Below the pieces are notes generated by a model. The model was not told the origin of the DNA, ran no database searches, and saw only the letters and a list, made by a program, of their open reading frames with translations. The translations under genes and the position numbers were made by a program. From the NCBI GenBank assembly GCA_020354575.1, contig CP070649.1, positions 1,326,937 through 1,386,851 on the forward strand: a stretch of DNA of 59,915 nucleotides. Direction: 5' to 3'. The DNA comes from Candidatus Bathyarchaeota archaeon. GTDB taxonomy: Archaea; Thermoproteota; Bathyarchaeia; Bathyarchaeales; SOJC01. Positions within the stretch are counted from its first letter, which is position 1. Every line of letters starts with the position of its first letter. Shown piece after piece: positions 43,296 to 52,367 of this stretch.

Positions 43296-44015
43296 ATGAG
43301 TGTTGAACAGAATATTCTAATTACCTTGTTAAAATTGACAAGAAATGGTCCAACCACTGATTCTTTGGTTGGTGGAGTCGCTAGAATCCCCTCTCAGACA
43401 GCAACAGATTATTTAGAAGATTTTTTGGAAAAATCCCTAATTCGACGGAACGGAAAGGTTATTGAAGTTACATGTGAACAACGGCTTATGATAGCGGTTC
43501 AGGCCATTAAACTTGGTGCAGACTTTGAACGGGTCTGCAAAGCTTTGAAATGGAAGGAGTTTGAAAGTATAACAGAGACTGCGTTCAGGGCTTTTAGCTA
43601 TTATGTTGTCAAGAACTTCAGGTTTAAAACTAAAAAAGGCAAGCGATGGGAAATTGACGTATTAGCTTTTAAAGAACCCATAATTGCCTCAGTAGATTGC
43701 AAACACTGGAAATCCAGCTGGACAGGGGGAACAATTAGAGCAGTTGTAGAGGCTCATGTAGAAAGGACCAGATCTTTCTTCAATGCTTTGCCAGATCTTA
43801 GGTTAGGCGAAAAAGTCATAACATGGAGATGTACGACAGCTATTCCAATTATTATCTCTCTCCTTCCAGGTCTCAATAAATTCTATTTGAATGTGCCTGT
43901 AGTTTCAGTGCTTCAGCTTCAAGACTTTATAAATGAATTTCCAATTCACATCAATAGTTTAGCTCATTTTAGTCAAAAAGTTACAGAAAGGCAGAAGAAA
44001 ATAACAAAATATTAG
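43296..44015 (+). CDS. Winged-helix plus PD-(D/E)XK nuclease-like protein
   Basis: 239 residues. Residues 1-75 form a winged helix (NILITLLKLTRNGPTTDSLV, TATDYLEDFLEKSLIRRNGK). From about 105 on the Mrr/RecB-like nuclease core is seen: FRAFSYYVVKNFRFKTKKGK, KRWEIDVLAFKEPIIASVDC with D and the DCK triad, then Lys. A group of archaeal proteins has this layout; substrate is unknown. Not linked to a methylase, so repair is more likely than restriction. Confidence 0.75.
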   Translation: MSVEQNILITLLKLTRNGPTTDSLVGGVARIPSQTATDYLEDFLEKSLIRRNGKVIEVTCEQRLMIAVQAIKLGADFERVCKALKWKEFESITETAFRAFSYYVVKNFRFKTKKGKRWEIDVLAFKEPIIASVDCKHWKSSWTGGTIRAVVEAHVERTRSFFNALPDLRLGEKVITWRCTTAIPIIISLLPGLNKFYLNVPVVSVLQLQDFINEFPIHINSLAHFSQKVTERQKKITKY

Positions 44016-44161
44016 CAATTTCCTTTGACACATCCATCCTACTTGCGGAATTTTAGCACAAAATAAGCAAAAAACTGGAAAATGGATTGTTATGACAACC
44101 CAAATATTTACAAATATAATTAAATGACTATTTTTAAAATATAAATTAGCCCATATTCGAA

Positions 44162-44596
44162 TTAGTATGTATCCATCTCTAATTTGTAATTACCCTTATC
44201 GCGTTTCAGAATTCGTTCCTGATCAATTAGGATCTTTTTCTCCCATAGCTCCCAAGCCAATTGCTTAAAAATCCATTTTTTTCCCAGATGAGCTGCCAGG
44301 ATTGCGTGTTTGTGGTCGTTAGGTGCAGGGATCAACTCATCGAGAAATCTAAAAAGCTTTTCAATTTGCTTGCCTGGAAAATAAGCATAGTAATTTGAGT
44401 TCTTCACTTCAAAAGCGAAAACATGACTTCCTTTCCTGGCAATTACATCTGGAAGAGGATGAAGACTGGGATTGCTTACTGGAACCCTAACAGCATTATA
44501 TCCATTTTTTTTAAGTTTTTTTACCAGTACGGTTTCGCTATAAAATCCTCTTCTTCTCCAGTTTTTCAAGTCGACTATCTTATTAGATGTCTTCAT
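44162..44596 (-). CDS. hjc: Holliday junction resolvase Hjc
   Basis: 144 residues from ATG 44596. Active-site residues are in order: Glu in RRGFYSETVLVKKLKKNGYN, Asp in HPLPDVIARKG, and EVK in HVFAFEVKNSNYYAYF. It cuts four-way junctions as a dimer. The gene follows hypD by about 60 bases on the same strand and may be read through from it. The N terminus is longer than usual (about 20 extra residues). Confidence 0.85.
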   Translation of the reverse strand: MKTSNKIVDLKNWRRRGFYSETVLVKKLKKNGYNAVRVPVSNPSLHPLPDVIARKGSHVFAFEVKNSNYYAYFPGKQIEKLFRFLDELIPAPNDHKHAILAAHLGKKWIFKQLAWELWEKKILIDQERILKRDKGNYKLEMDTY

Positions 44597-44656
44597 TAGT
44601 TCAACTCCAATCAAATCCACGCAATGCTCATTTGGCCTAAAATCCCTTAGATCACT

Positions 44657-45739
44657 CTAAGTCTTATGCGTATCTATGCCATGCTTGGACCAAATACGGC
44701 AAGAGCCTTCAATCGACACCATGCAAGGTCCTTTTGGTGACTCTGGTGTACAAATGCTCATATACAATGGGCAGTCAATAGGATTTATCTTTCCAATCAT
44801 AATTAGATGACACTGGCATCCAGGAAGAATGTCTCTACCAACTCCGACCTTAATCTTATGCTTTTTTCTGGAGTCCCATTTTTCAAATTTTGACTTCAAA
44901 GCAAAAGCCGATAAAGGCAGACGCCCTAAACCTCGCCATCGACCATCAACTACATTGAACACCTGCTGAATATGTCTCAATGCTTTTTCATTTCCTTCTG
45001 GTTTCACAACTCTGTTATATTCATTCTCCAATTTTGCTACACCATTGTTAATTTGCTGCAATAGCATATCAATTGCAAAAAGAATATCCAAGGGCTCAAA
45101 ACCAGCTACAACAACAGGCATATTATACGCACTTGGGAATATTTCATAACTCTTCAAACCAATAATAGTAGAGACATGTCCAGGCGCGATAAATCCATCG
45201 ATATGCAAGTCTCCTATTCCTAACAATAACTCCATCGCTGGAGGAATCAAGCGATGGGAAATGAGAAAGCTCAGATTATCTGGAGGTCCCTTTAAAATTT
45301 CGCTGGCTGTCAAAGGTGCTGTTGTTTCAAAACCGATGGAAAAAAATACGAACTCTCTTTCAGGTTCTTCTATAGCCATTTTCACTGCATCATGGATTCC
45401 GTAGACAATCCGGACATCTCCTCCTCGGGATCTGGCTTCAGCTAAAGATAGGCTGGAACCTGGGACTCTTAAAACATCCCCGAAAGTAGCAACGGTTACT
45501 CCTTCCAATGCTAATTTTACAGCTTCGTCGATTTCTGCTGCTGGCAAGACACAAACAGGGCAACCCGGACCAGCTACAACCTCAACCATTTCCGGTAGGA
45601 CACTTCGTAAGCCAAAATGCGTTACAGTCCATTCATGAGTTCCGCAAACATGACAGAATTTTACTGGAAATTTTGGAGCAATCCCTTTTAGATGACCAGC
45701 AACTTGCTTAGCCAACTCCGGGCTCCTGAAGTTAACCAA
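44657..45739 (-). CDS. hypD: Hydrogenase maturation protein HypD
   Basis: 360 residues. FCHVCGTHEWTVTHFGLRSV, VVAGPGCPVCVLPAAEIDEA, FFSIGFETTAPLTA and HIDGFIAPGHVSTIIG give the scaffold Cys and GFETT motif; the C-terminal Cys ligands (ILPGCQCHLIMIGK ... DCPLYMSICTPESPKGPCMV) hold the [4Fe-4S] cluster. With HypC it carries Fe(CN)2CO. Order here is hypC-hypB-hypA-hypD. Confidence 0.96.
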   Translation of the reverse strand: MVNFRSPELAKQVAGHLKGIAPKFPVKFCHVCGTHEWTVTHFGLRSVLPEMVEVVAGPGCPVCVLPAAEIDEAVKLALEGVTVATFGDVLRVPGSSLSLAEARSRGGDVRIVYGIHDAVKMAIEEPEREFVFFSIGFETTAPLTASEILKGPPDNLSFLISHRLIPPAMELLLGIGDLHIDGFIAPGHVSTIIGLKSYEIFPSAYNMPVVVAGFEPLDILFAIDMLLQQINNGVAKLENEYNRVVKPEGNEKALRHIQQVFNVVDGRWRGLGRLPLSAFALKSKFEKWDSRKKHKIKVGVGRDILPGCQCHLIMIGKINPIDCPLYMSICTPESPKGPCMVSIEGSCRIWSKHGIDTHKT

Positions 45740-45755
45740 TGTCTTTCTCCTTCGT

Positions 45756-46127
45756 TTAAAGTAGCATCTTCACACTTCTAATTAGACAATCTTTTCCGCT
45801 GATAATTTCAACCTTGCCATCACATTGGGGGCATTGCAGAACAGGTATGGGGGCATGAAAAATAGAATCGTCAACATATTTGAAGTCACCTTCATACTCG
45901 CATTTCGGACAACGTACAGTTCCATCTTTTCCTTCAATTTCGAGTATTGAACCCTCCATAATGGTTTCTTTAGTTAAGATTTTATACCAAAATTGAACTT
46001 GCTCGGGATTAAGAAAAGTAAGTGAACCAATTGTGAGATTTACTTTGACAACTCTCCTTGCCTTCCTTTGATTGGCTTCATTTAGAACAGTTTCAACAAT
46101 TTGTGTTGTTATTGAGCCTTCATGCAC
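45756..46127 (-). CDS. hypA: Nickel chaperone HypA
   Basis: Read from GTG 46127 the product begins M-H-E-G-S-I, restoring the M1-H2-E3 nickel ligands of HypA; the ATG at 46145 would put six residues in front and bury them. It is 123 residues. The zinc domain is CPKC-x24-CPQC (KCEYEGDFKY ... LQCPQCDGKVE). It delivers nickel with HypB to hydrogenase. A GGAG 12 bases upstream is a little distant, so the start remains an inference. It follows hypB directly. Confidence 0.9.
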   Translation of the reverse strand: MHEGSITTQIVETVLNEANQRKARRVVKVNLTIGSLTFLNPEQVQFWYKILTKETIMEGSILEIEGKDGTVRCPKCEYEGDFKYVDDSIFHAPIPVLQCPQCDGKVEIISGKDCLIRSVKMLL

Positions 46128-46144
46128 CTCTTTCGCAATCTCCA

Positions 46145-46828
46145 TTAGACCATCAGCGCTTCAACAACCTTATCGATACCCACACTTCTTCGACAGTCTG
46201 TCAACACAATTTTGGTTTTGCGGTTAATTTTCTTTATATCAGTTTTGAGCTGATCTAAATCCACGTCCATTGCAGCAACTAGATCGATTTTATTTATTGC
46301 AACAATGTCAGCCTCCATAAAGATGAAAGGATGTTTGACCACCATATAAGGTCCTTCTGAAACACTGATAACAACCACACGTTTTTCGGAACCTAGGGGA
46401 AACTCAGCTGGACAAATAAGGTTGCCAACGTTCTCAATTAGGAGCAAGTCTAATTCTTTAAGATTGAGTCTCTGCAATGCTTTCTTGACTAGATTTGCGT
46501 CAAGATGACACTCTTTCCCAGTATTGATTGCTACAACCTTGACGCCATGACGTTTAATGATCTCAGCATCAATTGTTGTGGTCAAATCGCCTTTAAAAAC
46601 AGCTATTTGATATTGTTTCTTAAGGAGTTTTACAAGTTCTTCAATCAACGATGTTTTGCCTGCGCCGATTGAACCCATAATATCAATAGCCATTACTCCA
46701 TGTTTCTTTAAAAGTTCTTTATTCTCCTCCGCAAGCCTTCGATTCTCTTCCAATAGGTTTTCATTTAATTCGATATCGAAAACTTCCCCTTCATCAGCTT
46801 TTACAACATCATTGAAGATGCTTGACAA
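46145..46828 (-). CDS. hypB: Nickel-insertion GTPase HypB
   Basis: 227 residues. P-loop AIDIMGSIGAGKTSLIEELV near residue 50, KGDLTTTIDAEIIKRHGVKV, NTGKECHLDANLVKKALQRL with the metal-binding Cys and His, and IENVGNLICPAEFPLGSEK are HypB. No His-rich N terminus is present; instead an acidic coiled region (1-40). It follows hypC by about 20 bases. Confidence 0.96.
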   Translation of the reverse strand: MSSIFNDVVKADEGEVFDIELNENLLEENRRLAEENKELLKKHGVMAIDIMGSIGAGKTSLIEELVKLLKKQYQIAVFKGDLTTTIDAEIIKRHGVKVVAINTGKECHLDANLVKKALQRLNLKELDLLLIENVGNLICPAEFPLGSEKRVVVISVSEGPYMVVKHPFIFMEADIVAINKIDLVAAMDVDLDQLKTDIKKINRKTKIVLTDCRRSVGIDKVVEALMV

Positions 46829-46846
46829 GTTGAAATAACTCCAGAA

Positions 46847-47077
46847 TTAAGCAGTTGGGTTTTCCATTTCCAAGATTTCGGTCCATAATTTAAGGGTCTC
46901 TTGTGCTTCTTTTTCATCAATTACTTGAATAGCATATCCCGCGTGAACTAGAACGTATTCATCAGTATTTGCATTTACTAGTGAAATATTTACTTCTCGA
47001 AGAACACCTTCTCCAAAATCCACCTTTGCATCATCTCCATGAATCTCAATGATTTTCGCCGGAATAGCCAGACACAT
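46847..47077 (-). CDS. hypC: Hydrogenase maturation chaperone HypC
   Basis: 76 residues from ATG 47077, chosen so the product starts MCLAIPAKIIEI with the required Cys2; the frame opens three codons earlier. DDAKVDFGEGVLREVNISLV and YVLVHAGYAIQVIDEKEAQE complete the family. First gene of the hyp operon; a TATA-like TGATTTATTAAGG lies about 30 bases upstream. Confidence 0.95.
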   Translation of the reverse strand: MCLAIPAKIIEIHGDDAKVDFGEGVLREVNISLVNANTDEYVLVHAGYAIQVIDEKEAQETLKLWTEILEMENPTA

Positions 47078-47189
47078 TATTATCATTATCGAGAATAACC
47101 ATCCTTAATAAATCAGTTTCGGCAACCAAAGATTCTGCTTTTTGCATATTCTTTTAGATCAAGTCAATCATGAAGTCGATGGCGAATTC

Positions 47190-47738
47190 TTATCTAACTT
47201 TTTCTGCGCCTTTACCTTTATGTCGGAGACCTCTGGCTTTCTTTCCTGAGCTCGTTAGCCCACGAAAGACCCGCCTTCTATGGACCTTATTGCATATCCA
47301 ATTAACATCTTTATCGGCTTTAATGACTGGATGCGCTACATCAACCATAATGATTTCAAACCATTTGAAGCGTCCATCTTCTCCAACCCAATAAGAATTA
47401 AGGACTTCCAAATTTGGAAAACGTTTAGCTGCCCTTCCCTCGGCTATTAATTTTAGGCTTTTAGCAGCCTTGTACTTTGTTGATCCCATGCGTTTAGGCT
47501 TTCTACCTGACTTAGGTCTAGGTCGATTTAGAGTTCCTCGTTGAATTCTTATCCTAACGATGATAAACCCTTGTTTGGCTTTGTATCCTAATTTCCGGGC
47601 CCTATCAAGTCTTGTTGGCTTTTCAATTCTGATGATTGCAGGTTGTTTTCGCCACTCGATGCGCCTTTGCCACATCAAGTTCTTCACATAAGAAGCTTCT
47701 GGTTTTTCCCAAGCTTTTGCAATATACTTGTATGTCAT
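47190..47738 (-). CDS. rpl15e: Ribosomal protein eL15
   Basis: 182 residues. [60 protein letters not shown] and a C-terminal [20 protein letters not shown] are eL15. In many archaea it precedes the COG1325/RNase P genes; here those lie with eL13 far away, and eL15 instead sits 100 bases upstream of the hyp operon. Confidence 0.95.
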   Translation of the reverse strand: MTYKYIAKAWEKPEASYVKNLMWQRRIEWRKQPAIIRIEKPTRLDRARKLGYKAKQGFIIVRIRIQRGTLNRPRPKSGRKPKRMGSTKYKAAKSLKLIAEGRAAKRFPNLEVLNSYWVGEDGRFKWFEIIMVDVAHPVIKADKDVNWICNKVHRRRVFRGLTSSGKKARGLRHKGKGAEKVR

Positions 47739-47902
47739 CTTACGTTCTCCATTTATGGTTCAACCGTAAAGGTTACATTCCTGCGGATTGAGTCCGCTAG
47801 TGGCTTCTTGCTAAAAGCCTGAAAAGCCTAATAAGGTTTTTCTAAAATTACGACAGCAATTAGTTTATTAATTGCAATTTGCTAGCTTAGAATCGATTAT
47901 AA

Positions 47903-48841
47903 TTGGAGAATTTTGATCTGATAATTATTGGAGCGGGACCAGCTGGGCTAACTGCAGGTATATATGCTAAAAGAAGTGGATTGAATACACTCATATTGGA
48001 GGAAAAATTAGCAGGAGGTGAAGCTGGAGTTACACCCTTGGTGGAAAATTATCCTGGGTTTGAGGCTATTAGTGGTCCTGAATTAATTGAGAGGATGGTT
48101 AAACATTGCAGAAAATTCGGAGCACAGATAAATGAGCTAGAACCAGTAGTATCTCTTGATCTCGAAGGAAAGAAAAGGTTCGTGAGAACTGAAAAAACTG
48201 ATTACAATGCTCCTGCCATCATAATCGCAACAGGGACACGCTATCGGTTGCTTAATATCCCAGGGGAAAAGGAATTTCAAGGAAAAGGTGTTAGCTATTG
48301 CGCCCTTTGTGATGGCGCTTTCTTCAAAGATAAAAGCGTAATTGTTGTTGGAGGGGGAAATTCTGCTGCAGAATCAGCCCGTTATCTTTCAAGCATCACG
48401 TCGAATATTAAATTAATTCATCGCAAAAGCCAACTTAGAGCTGAAGAAGCATATCTAACATACTTAAAGGATCAAAACGTGCAGTTCATTTGGAACACGG
48501 AAGTGAAGCAAATTAAAGGCGGCAATACCGTGAAAAGCGTGGTCCTCTGGAATAACAAATCCAAAGAAACTAGCGAAATGGAAATAGATGGCGTCTTTAT
48601 ACAGATTGGAGAGGTTCCCATCACTAAAATTTTTGAAAGAGCAAATATTGCGATTGATGAGCGAGGTTATATTATAGTTGATTCTCGTCAGAGAACAAAC
48701 ATTCCTGGTGTCTTTGCTGCTGGCGATGTGACAAACGGTCCTGTGAAACAAATAGGAACTGCAACAGGTCAAGCCATTGTGGCAGCAACAGAAGCTTTTG
48801 GTTATATAAAACGACCTTATTACTACAAGGAAAAAGACTAG
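47903..48841 (+). CDS. trxB: Thioredoxin reductase-like flavoprotein
   Basis: 312 residues from TTG 47903. FAD motif IIGAGPAGLTAGIYAKRSGL at the N terminus, redox pair CALC (GVSYCALCDGAFF, residue 133), and NAD(P) motif VGGGNSAAESARYL with LIHRKSQLRA. The CxxC centre is CALC rather than the common CATC. Ends with the GDVTNGPVKQIGTATGQAI motif of FAD binding. It reduces thioredoxin or a glutaredoxin-like partner; none is adjacent. Convergent with the rubrerythrin-like gene. Confidence 0.9.
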   Translation: MENFDLIIIGAGPAGLTAGIYAKRSGLNTLILEEKLAGGEAGVTPLVENYPGFEAISGPELIERMVKHCRKFGAQINELEPVVSLDLEGKKRFVRTEKTDYNAPAIIIATGTRYRLLNIPGEKEFQGKGVSYCALCDGAFFKDKSVIVVGGGNSAAESARYLSSITSNIKLIHRKSQLRAEEAYLTYLKDQNVQFIWNTEVKQIKGGNTVKSVVLWNNKSKETSEMEIDGVFIQIGEVPITKIFERANIAIDERGYIIVDSRQRTNIPGVFAAGDVTNGPVKQIGTATGQAIVAATEAFGYIKRPYYYKEKD

Positions 48842-48896
48842 CATGCATTCTTTCTAGGCATTTATCTCCCGAGAATTTGCGGATGCACCACTCTTC

Positions 48897-49397
48897 TTAA
48901 TTTTCTTTCAATATATAGTCATCGTATTCCCGTTCAAGTCTATTCTTATGGATCAACTCTTCTTGGGCTAGCTTAGAAAACAAATTGCCAGTATCAGTAT
49001 TCTCGAGTCCCAAAGCCAGAGATTGGTAATAATCGTGAGTAATTTTCTCCCGTTTCGCAGCGTATATTAAAATTTTTTGATAATCCGCATCCTTTGCTAA
49101 AGGAACATCTTTCATGATATCCACGAGTTTAAGGTCTTGTATGCTAATAGATTCTCCTAGCTCTGCTATTTTTCTTCTATTTTCTATTATCGCCAAGAGC
49201 TTTTCTTTATGCTTTATTTCTTCCTGCGCCAACTCTCCCAAGAACTTTTGAGATGAAAGATAATCAACTTTTTTCTGAGCCATTTTGTAGAGTTCATAAG
49301 ACTGCTCTTCAATTTTGACAGCAGCCTCAAGAATTGCTTTAATCTTCTGATCAGGCAATGATGTGGCCTCCTGGACCTCATGTTTCTTGCGACACAA
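48897..49397 (-). CDS. Rubrerythrin-like ferritin-fold protein
   Basis: 166 residues. Two helix pairs carry di-iron ligands: EEQSYELYKMA, AQEEIKHKEKL, then AAKREKITHDYYQSL and AQEELIHKNRLE (two ExxH). There is no C-terminal rubredoxin ribbon, so it is the short rubrerythrin type that reduces peroxide. Neighbouring thioredoxin reductase suggests an oxidative-stress pair. The frame starts at 49397; the short MCRKKHE stretch before the core may not be translated. Confidence 0.82.
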   Translation of the reverse strand: MCRKKHEVQEATSLPDQKIKAILEAAVKIEEQSYELYKMAQKKVDYLSSQKFLGELAQEEIKHKEKLLAIIENRRKIAELGESISIQDLKLVDIMKDVPLAKDADYQKILIYAAKREKITHDYYQSLALGLENTDTGNLFSKLAQEELIHKNRLEREYDDYILKEN

Positions 49398-49591
49398 AAC
49401 ATAAACTTTATGGGCGTACTACCATTACTTGGATCCAATCAATCTCACTCATTGCTCAGCTGCTTCTGATGTGGCAATGATGCTTGAATTGAGAAGGAAA
49501 AAGCTCTGCAGTATGTTTACTCCTTAAAAACATCTCAAATTAATTTAGAGAAATTAGAGAATCTGGATAAAACTACTCCATGGTTCACTTC

Positions 49592-49861
49592 TTACGTATC
49601 TTTCAATTCTGCTAGAGCTACTCTTGAAAGCCATTGCACATCCAGTTGTTCGTTGGCATCTTGCAAGATGTCTATGAAGTCTTGAAGGTTAGGGCATGCC
49701 ATTGAGAATTTTATATCTGGACGTCCTGAATATGGTTTTCGTCGAATCAGAATTTTGATACGACTATTATTGATAAGAAAAATTTCAAGTTGACCATAAA
49801 TTGATCCAACTTCTCCTCCTATTAAACCTCGTGCCAATGGGACAGTTCTGGATTTTCCCAT
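49592..49861 (-). CDS. Hypothetical protein
   Basis: 89 residues. No family recognised. Features: beta-rich N half (IYGQLEIFLINNSRIKILIR), then SMACPNLQDFIDILQDANEQ helix. GGAG (49868-49876, minus) precedes ATG 49861. Codon use is like the neighbours, and it lies 288 bases from the KaiC-like gene with which it shares strand. Confidence 0.6.
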   Translation of the reverse strand: MGKSRTVPLARGLIGGEVGSIYGQLEIFLINNSRIKILIRRKPYSGRPDIKFSMACPNLQDFIDILQDANEQLDVQWLSRVALAELKDT

Positions 49862-50149
49862 GAATTCACTCTCCTTGCAAGAGTATTGCAGCGATTGCAG
49901 AGAGAAGATTAATCAATATGATATTCACGTCGCTACCTCCACTATTAACATGGCGAAAGAATAACTTAAATCTTACGATGCTATATGCATGTTTGGCGTT
50001 ATAGGATTAGTTTTATTAGTTACGACAAAACTCTAATCATCAACATATTTGGGTCTGTTTTATTGCATACTAGCAATAACGTGAAACTTGATGCAAAATT
50101 AACTCTGAACACCATAAACCGTGAAGCAAAGTTTTCGATTGTTGTAGGT
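49862..50149. other. Short non-coding gap
   Basis: Nothing beyond AT-rich promoter-type sequence (GGCGAAAGAATAACTTAAA near 49951) is visible. A plus-strand 71-codon frame runs into the KaiC-like gene and is not supported. Confidence 0.5.
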
Positions 50150-50923
50150 TCAGGTTCCGAAGATGCTTTGATCGGAGTGAACTTCAATCCCTGTTCCTAA
50201 AATACGATAAGGTCTAGGAGCGGAATCAACTTCAGTGCCACGCATTTTCAAGATTCTAACAGCCCTTGCTCCTGTCTCAAGAGTTTGAAGAAGGATGGCA
50301 CCATGTGATAGATATTCTTCGGACTGCACTTGTCTTTCTTCACCAATTGATAAGGCTTCACTTGTGATTAGGCAAGTAGCGCCTGTGGCATCTAATGCTT
50401 CATATATATCTAATATGGCTTGTCTTTTCTCCCAAGCTTCGGGAAAGCGAAATAGAAGACCAGATATGGAGTCGAGAACTACTCTTTGAGCACCAAGATC
50501 ACCAATGAATTTCTCAATGCTAGTTGATCCCGATCCATCTGCTGTTGTAAAGATACTATCAATTAGGCGTGCTCGTGCAAGTTCTTTTCCACCTACAGGT
50601 AATCTTCCGACCTTAGTCTTTTCTGGGATGCGTCGTATTGCAGAAGCATCTACGAATGTGAATTTGCTTTCTTGTTCTAACATTCGGAAATCCCAACCGA
50701 AACCAAGCATCTCCTCAATAAAGTGAGGCTTTGTCTCATCAAGACTGATGTAGACAGTCTTCTCTCCTTGTTCAGTAGCACCATGGTGTAAGAATTGTGA
50801 ACAAAAAATGGTCTTTCCTGTTCCAGGTCCGCCTGTTACCAATATCATTCTTCCCTCCGGAAAGCCTCCTTGCAACATCATGTCAAGGCCTGCTATGCCC
50901 GTCTTCACTTTTCTAAGTGCCAT
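50150..50923 (-). CDS. KaiC-like single-domain RecA-family ATPase
   Basis: 257 residues. KTGIAGLDMMLQGGFPEGRM, Walker A VTGGPGTGKTIFCSQFL, EKTVYISLDETKPHFIEEM, Walker B QRVVLDSISGLLFRF. The tail AVRILKMRGTEVDSAPRPYR is the archaeal KaiC-like ending. Such single-domain proteins are often signalling ATPases linked to archaella or kinases; none of these is near. Role not defined. Confidence 0.9.
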   Translation of the reverse strand: MALRKVKTGIAGLDMMLQGGFPEGRMILVTGGPGTGKTIFCSQFLHHGATEQGEKTVYISLDETKPHFIEEMLGFGWDFRMLEQESKFTFVDASAIRRIPEKTKVGRLPVGGKELARARLIDSIFTTADGSGSTSIEKFIGDLGAQRVVLDSISGLLFRFPEAWEKRQAILDIYEALDATGATCLITSEALSIGEERQVQSEEYLSHGAILLQTLETGARAVRILKMRGTEVDSAPRPYRILGTGIEVHSDQSIFGT

Positions 50924-51137
50924 TTTATTACCAACCTAACCAATTTAGATAACATTTGCAACACATTATGAAAGGGCATATATAACGTTTGCTTCATGTG
51001 TTTTTGAGCCTAAATACGTTCCTGCACACATGCAAAATGCATTTAACAGATTCTACAGAAGCGTAACAATCGATTTATTAGTTTGATTCACGAATTAATG
51101 CACTTCTAAGAATTACCTATCAGCAAAAGGGTTAACA

Positions 51138-52367
51138 ATGAACGAAGTGGGGACTCTAGGGATCAAGTTGGATGATACTTTTTGCGGTCGATGCTCAATA
51201 TGCTCCTCTATTTGCCCATATGACGCAATTTCGGAAGAGCCCAAGACCGGCGAAATAAAAATCGATACTGAGAAATGCCAATTCTGCGGCATTTGCTATA
51301 GTGCTTGTCCGGTTAAAGCCATCGAAGTAATCTACTATGATTATGACTCACTTTTGAAAAGAGTCGAGGCTTCAATTATCAAGAGCAAAGCTGATTCATT
51401 GATTCTAATGTGTCGGGGTAATAGCCCGCCTACATGTGAAGTTGAAGACATTTTAAAAATTGGTGCAGATAACTACGTTCCGCTAAGAGTTCCTTGTGTT
51501 GGTAGAATACCTCCTCAATTTTTATTCAAAGCCTTAACCATAGGGATCAATAGCATCATCGCCATACGATGCGAAGAAGATTTTTGTAGATTCAAGGATG
51601 GAAGTAGAATTAATAACCAAAGACTATTACTAACAAAGCAGGTTCTAAGAGAGCTAGGATATGAAGATGATAGATTAAGACTTGTGACTTATGCCCGAAA
51701 GGCCGTCTACGATACTGACAAGTGTGTAGGATGTGACAAATGCGTTTTTATTTGTCCCTATGAAGCCATTGAAGTGGAAGATTTTGCTACTCCAAAGGTA
51801 AATTTTGAAAAATGCGTAGGTTGTGGGTCATGTGCCCTTGTTTGTCCTCACCTTGCAATCCAAGTTGAAGGATTTGAATATGAAACTGTATCACACCGCC
51901 TTCGACGCTACGGAGCTGCGATAGAAGAATTGAAATCACAAGATAAGTCACCCCTGATTTTAGTTTTTTGTTGTCAATGGTCTGAGTTTTCAATTTTGGA
52001 CCATCCTGAAGGTCTATTTAATAATAAAGCTCTTGTATTGGAGATTCCATGTTTCAAAGGACTGGATCCCTACCTCGTAATTGAGGCATTGCATGTAGGC
52101 TTCGATGGCGTTCTTGCAGTTGTGTGTTCAAATGTTGACTGCAAATTGGAAGAGGGTTATGATGTGGCTGAACAAAATGTCAGAATGTTATACCGTGTTT
52201 TAAAAGAAATGGGGCTTCAAGATAGATTTGCAATTCACACAGGATCACCTAGAACTATTGATAAATTTGTTGAGCACCTCAAATCATTTCTCGAAAAAAT
52301 CAATACTCTTTCGAGACAGAGCAGCTCAACTAGTTTAACTTTCTCGAAGGGTGGGACTAGTGCATAA
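51138..52367 (+). CDS. Tandem ferredoxin/MvhD-like electron-transfer protein
   Basis: 409 residues with a duplicated layout. First half: two [4Fe-4S] motifs (CGRCSICSSICPYDA and CQFCGICYSACPVKA, about 16-66), then an MvhD/FlpD-like domain (LILMCRGN ... RVPCVGRIPPQFLFKALTIG ... RCEEDFCRF). Second half: two more [4Fe-4S] motifs (CVGCDKCVFICPYEA and CVGCGSCALVCPHLA, about 200-250), then a second MvhD-like domain (LVFCCQW ... EIPCFKGLDPYLVIEALHVG ... CSNVDCKLEEG). MvhD normally passes electrons from hydrogenase or formate dehydrogenase to HdrA by a [2Fe-2S] centre. It is the first gene of an operon with NfnA- and NfnB-like genes, overlapping the next. Confidence 0.9.
   Translation: MNEVGTLGIKLDDTFCGRCSICSSICPYDAISEEPKTGEIKIDTEKCQFCGICYSACPVKAIEVIYYDYDSLLKRVEASIIKSKADSLILMCRGNSPPTCEVEDILKIGADNYVPLRVPCVGRIPPQFLFKALTIGINSIIAIRCEEDFCRFKDGSRINNQRLLLTKQVLRELGYEDDRLRLVTYARKAVYDTDKCVGCDKCVFICPYEAIEVEDFATPKVNFEKCVGCGSCALVCPHLAIQVEGFEYETVSHRLRRYGAAIEELKSQDKSPLILVFCCQWSEFSILDHPEGLFNNKALVLEIPCFKGLDPYLVIEALHVGFDGVLAVVCSNVDCKLEEGYDVAEQNVRMLYRVLKEMGLQDRFAIHTGSPRTIDKFVEHLKSFLEKINTLSRQSSSTSLTFSKGGTSA

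Noticed and set aside
49437-49533. 32-codon frame starting LDPINLTHCSAAS
   Set aside because: Ordinary sequence with no start signal or motif.
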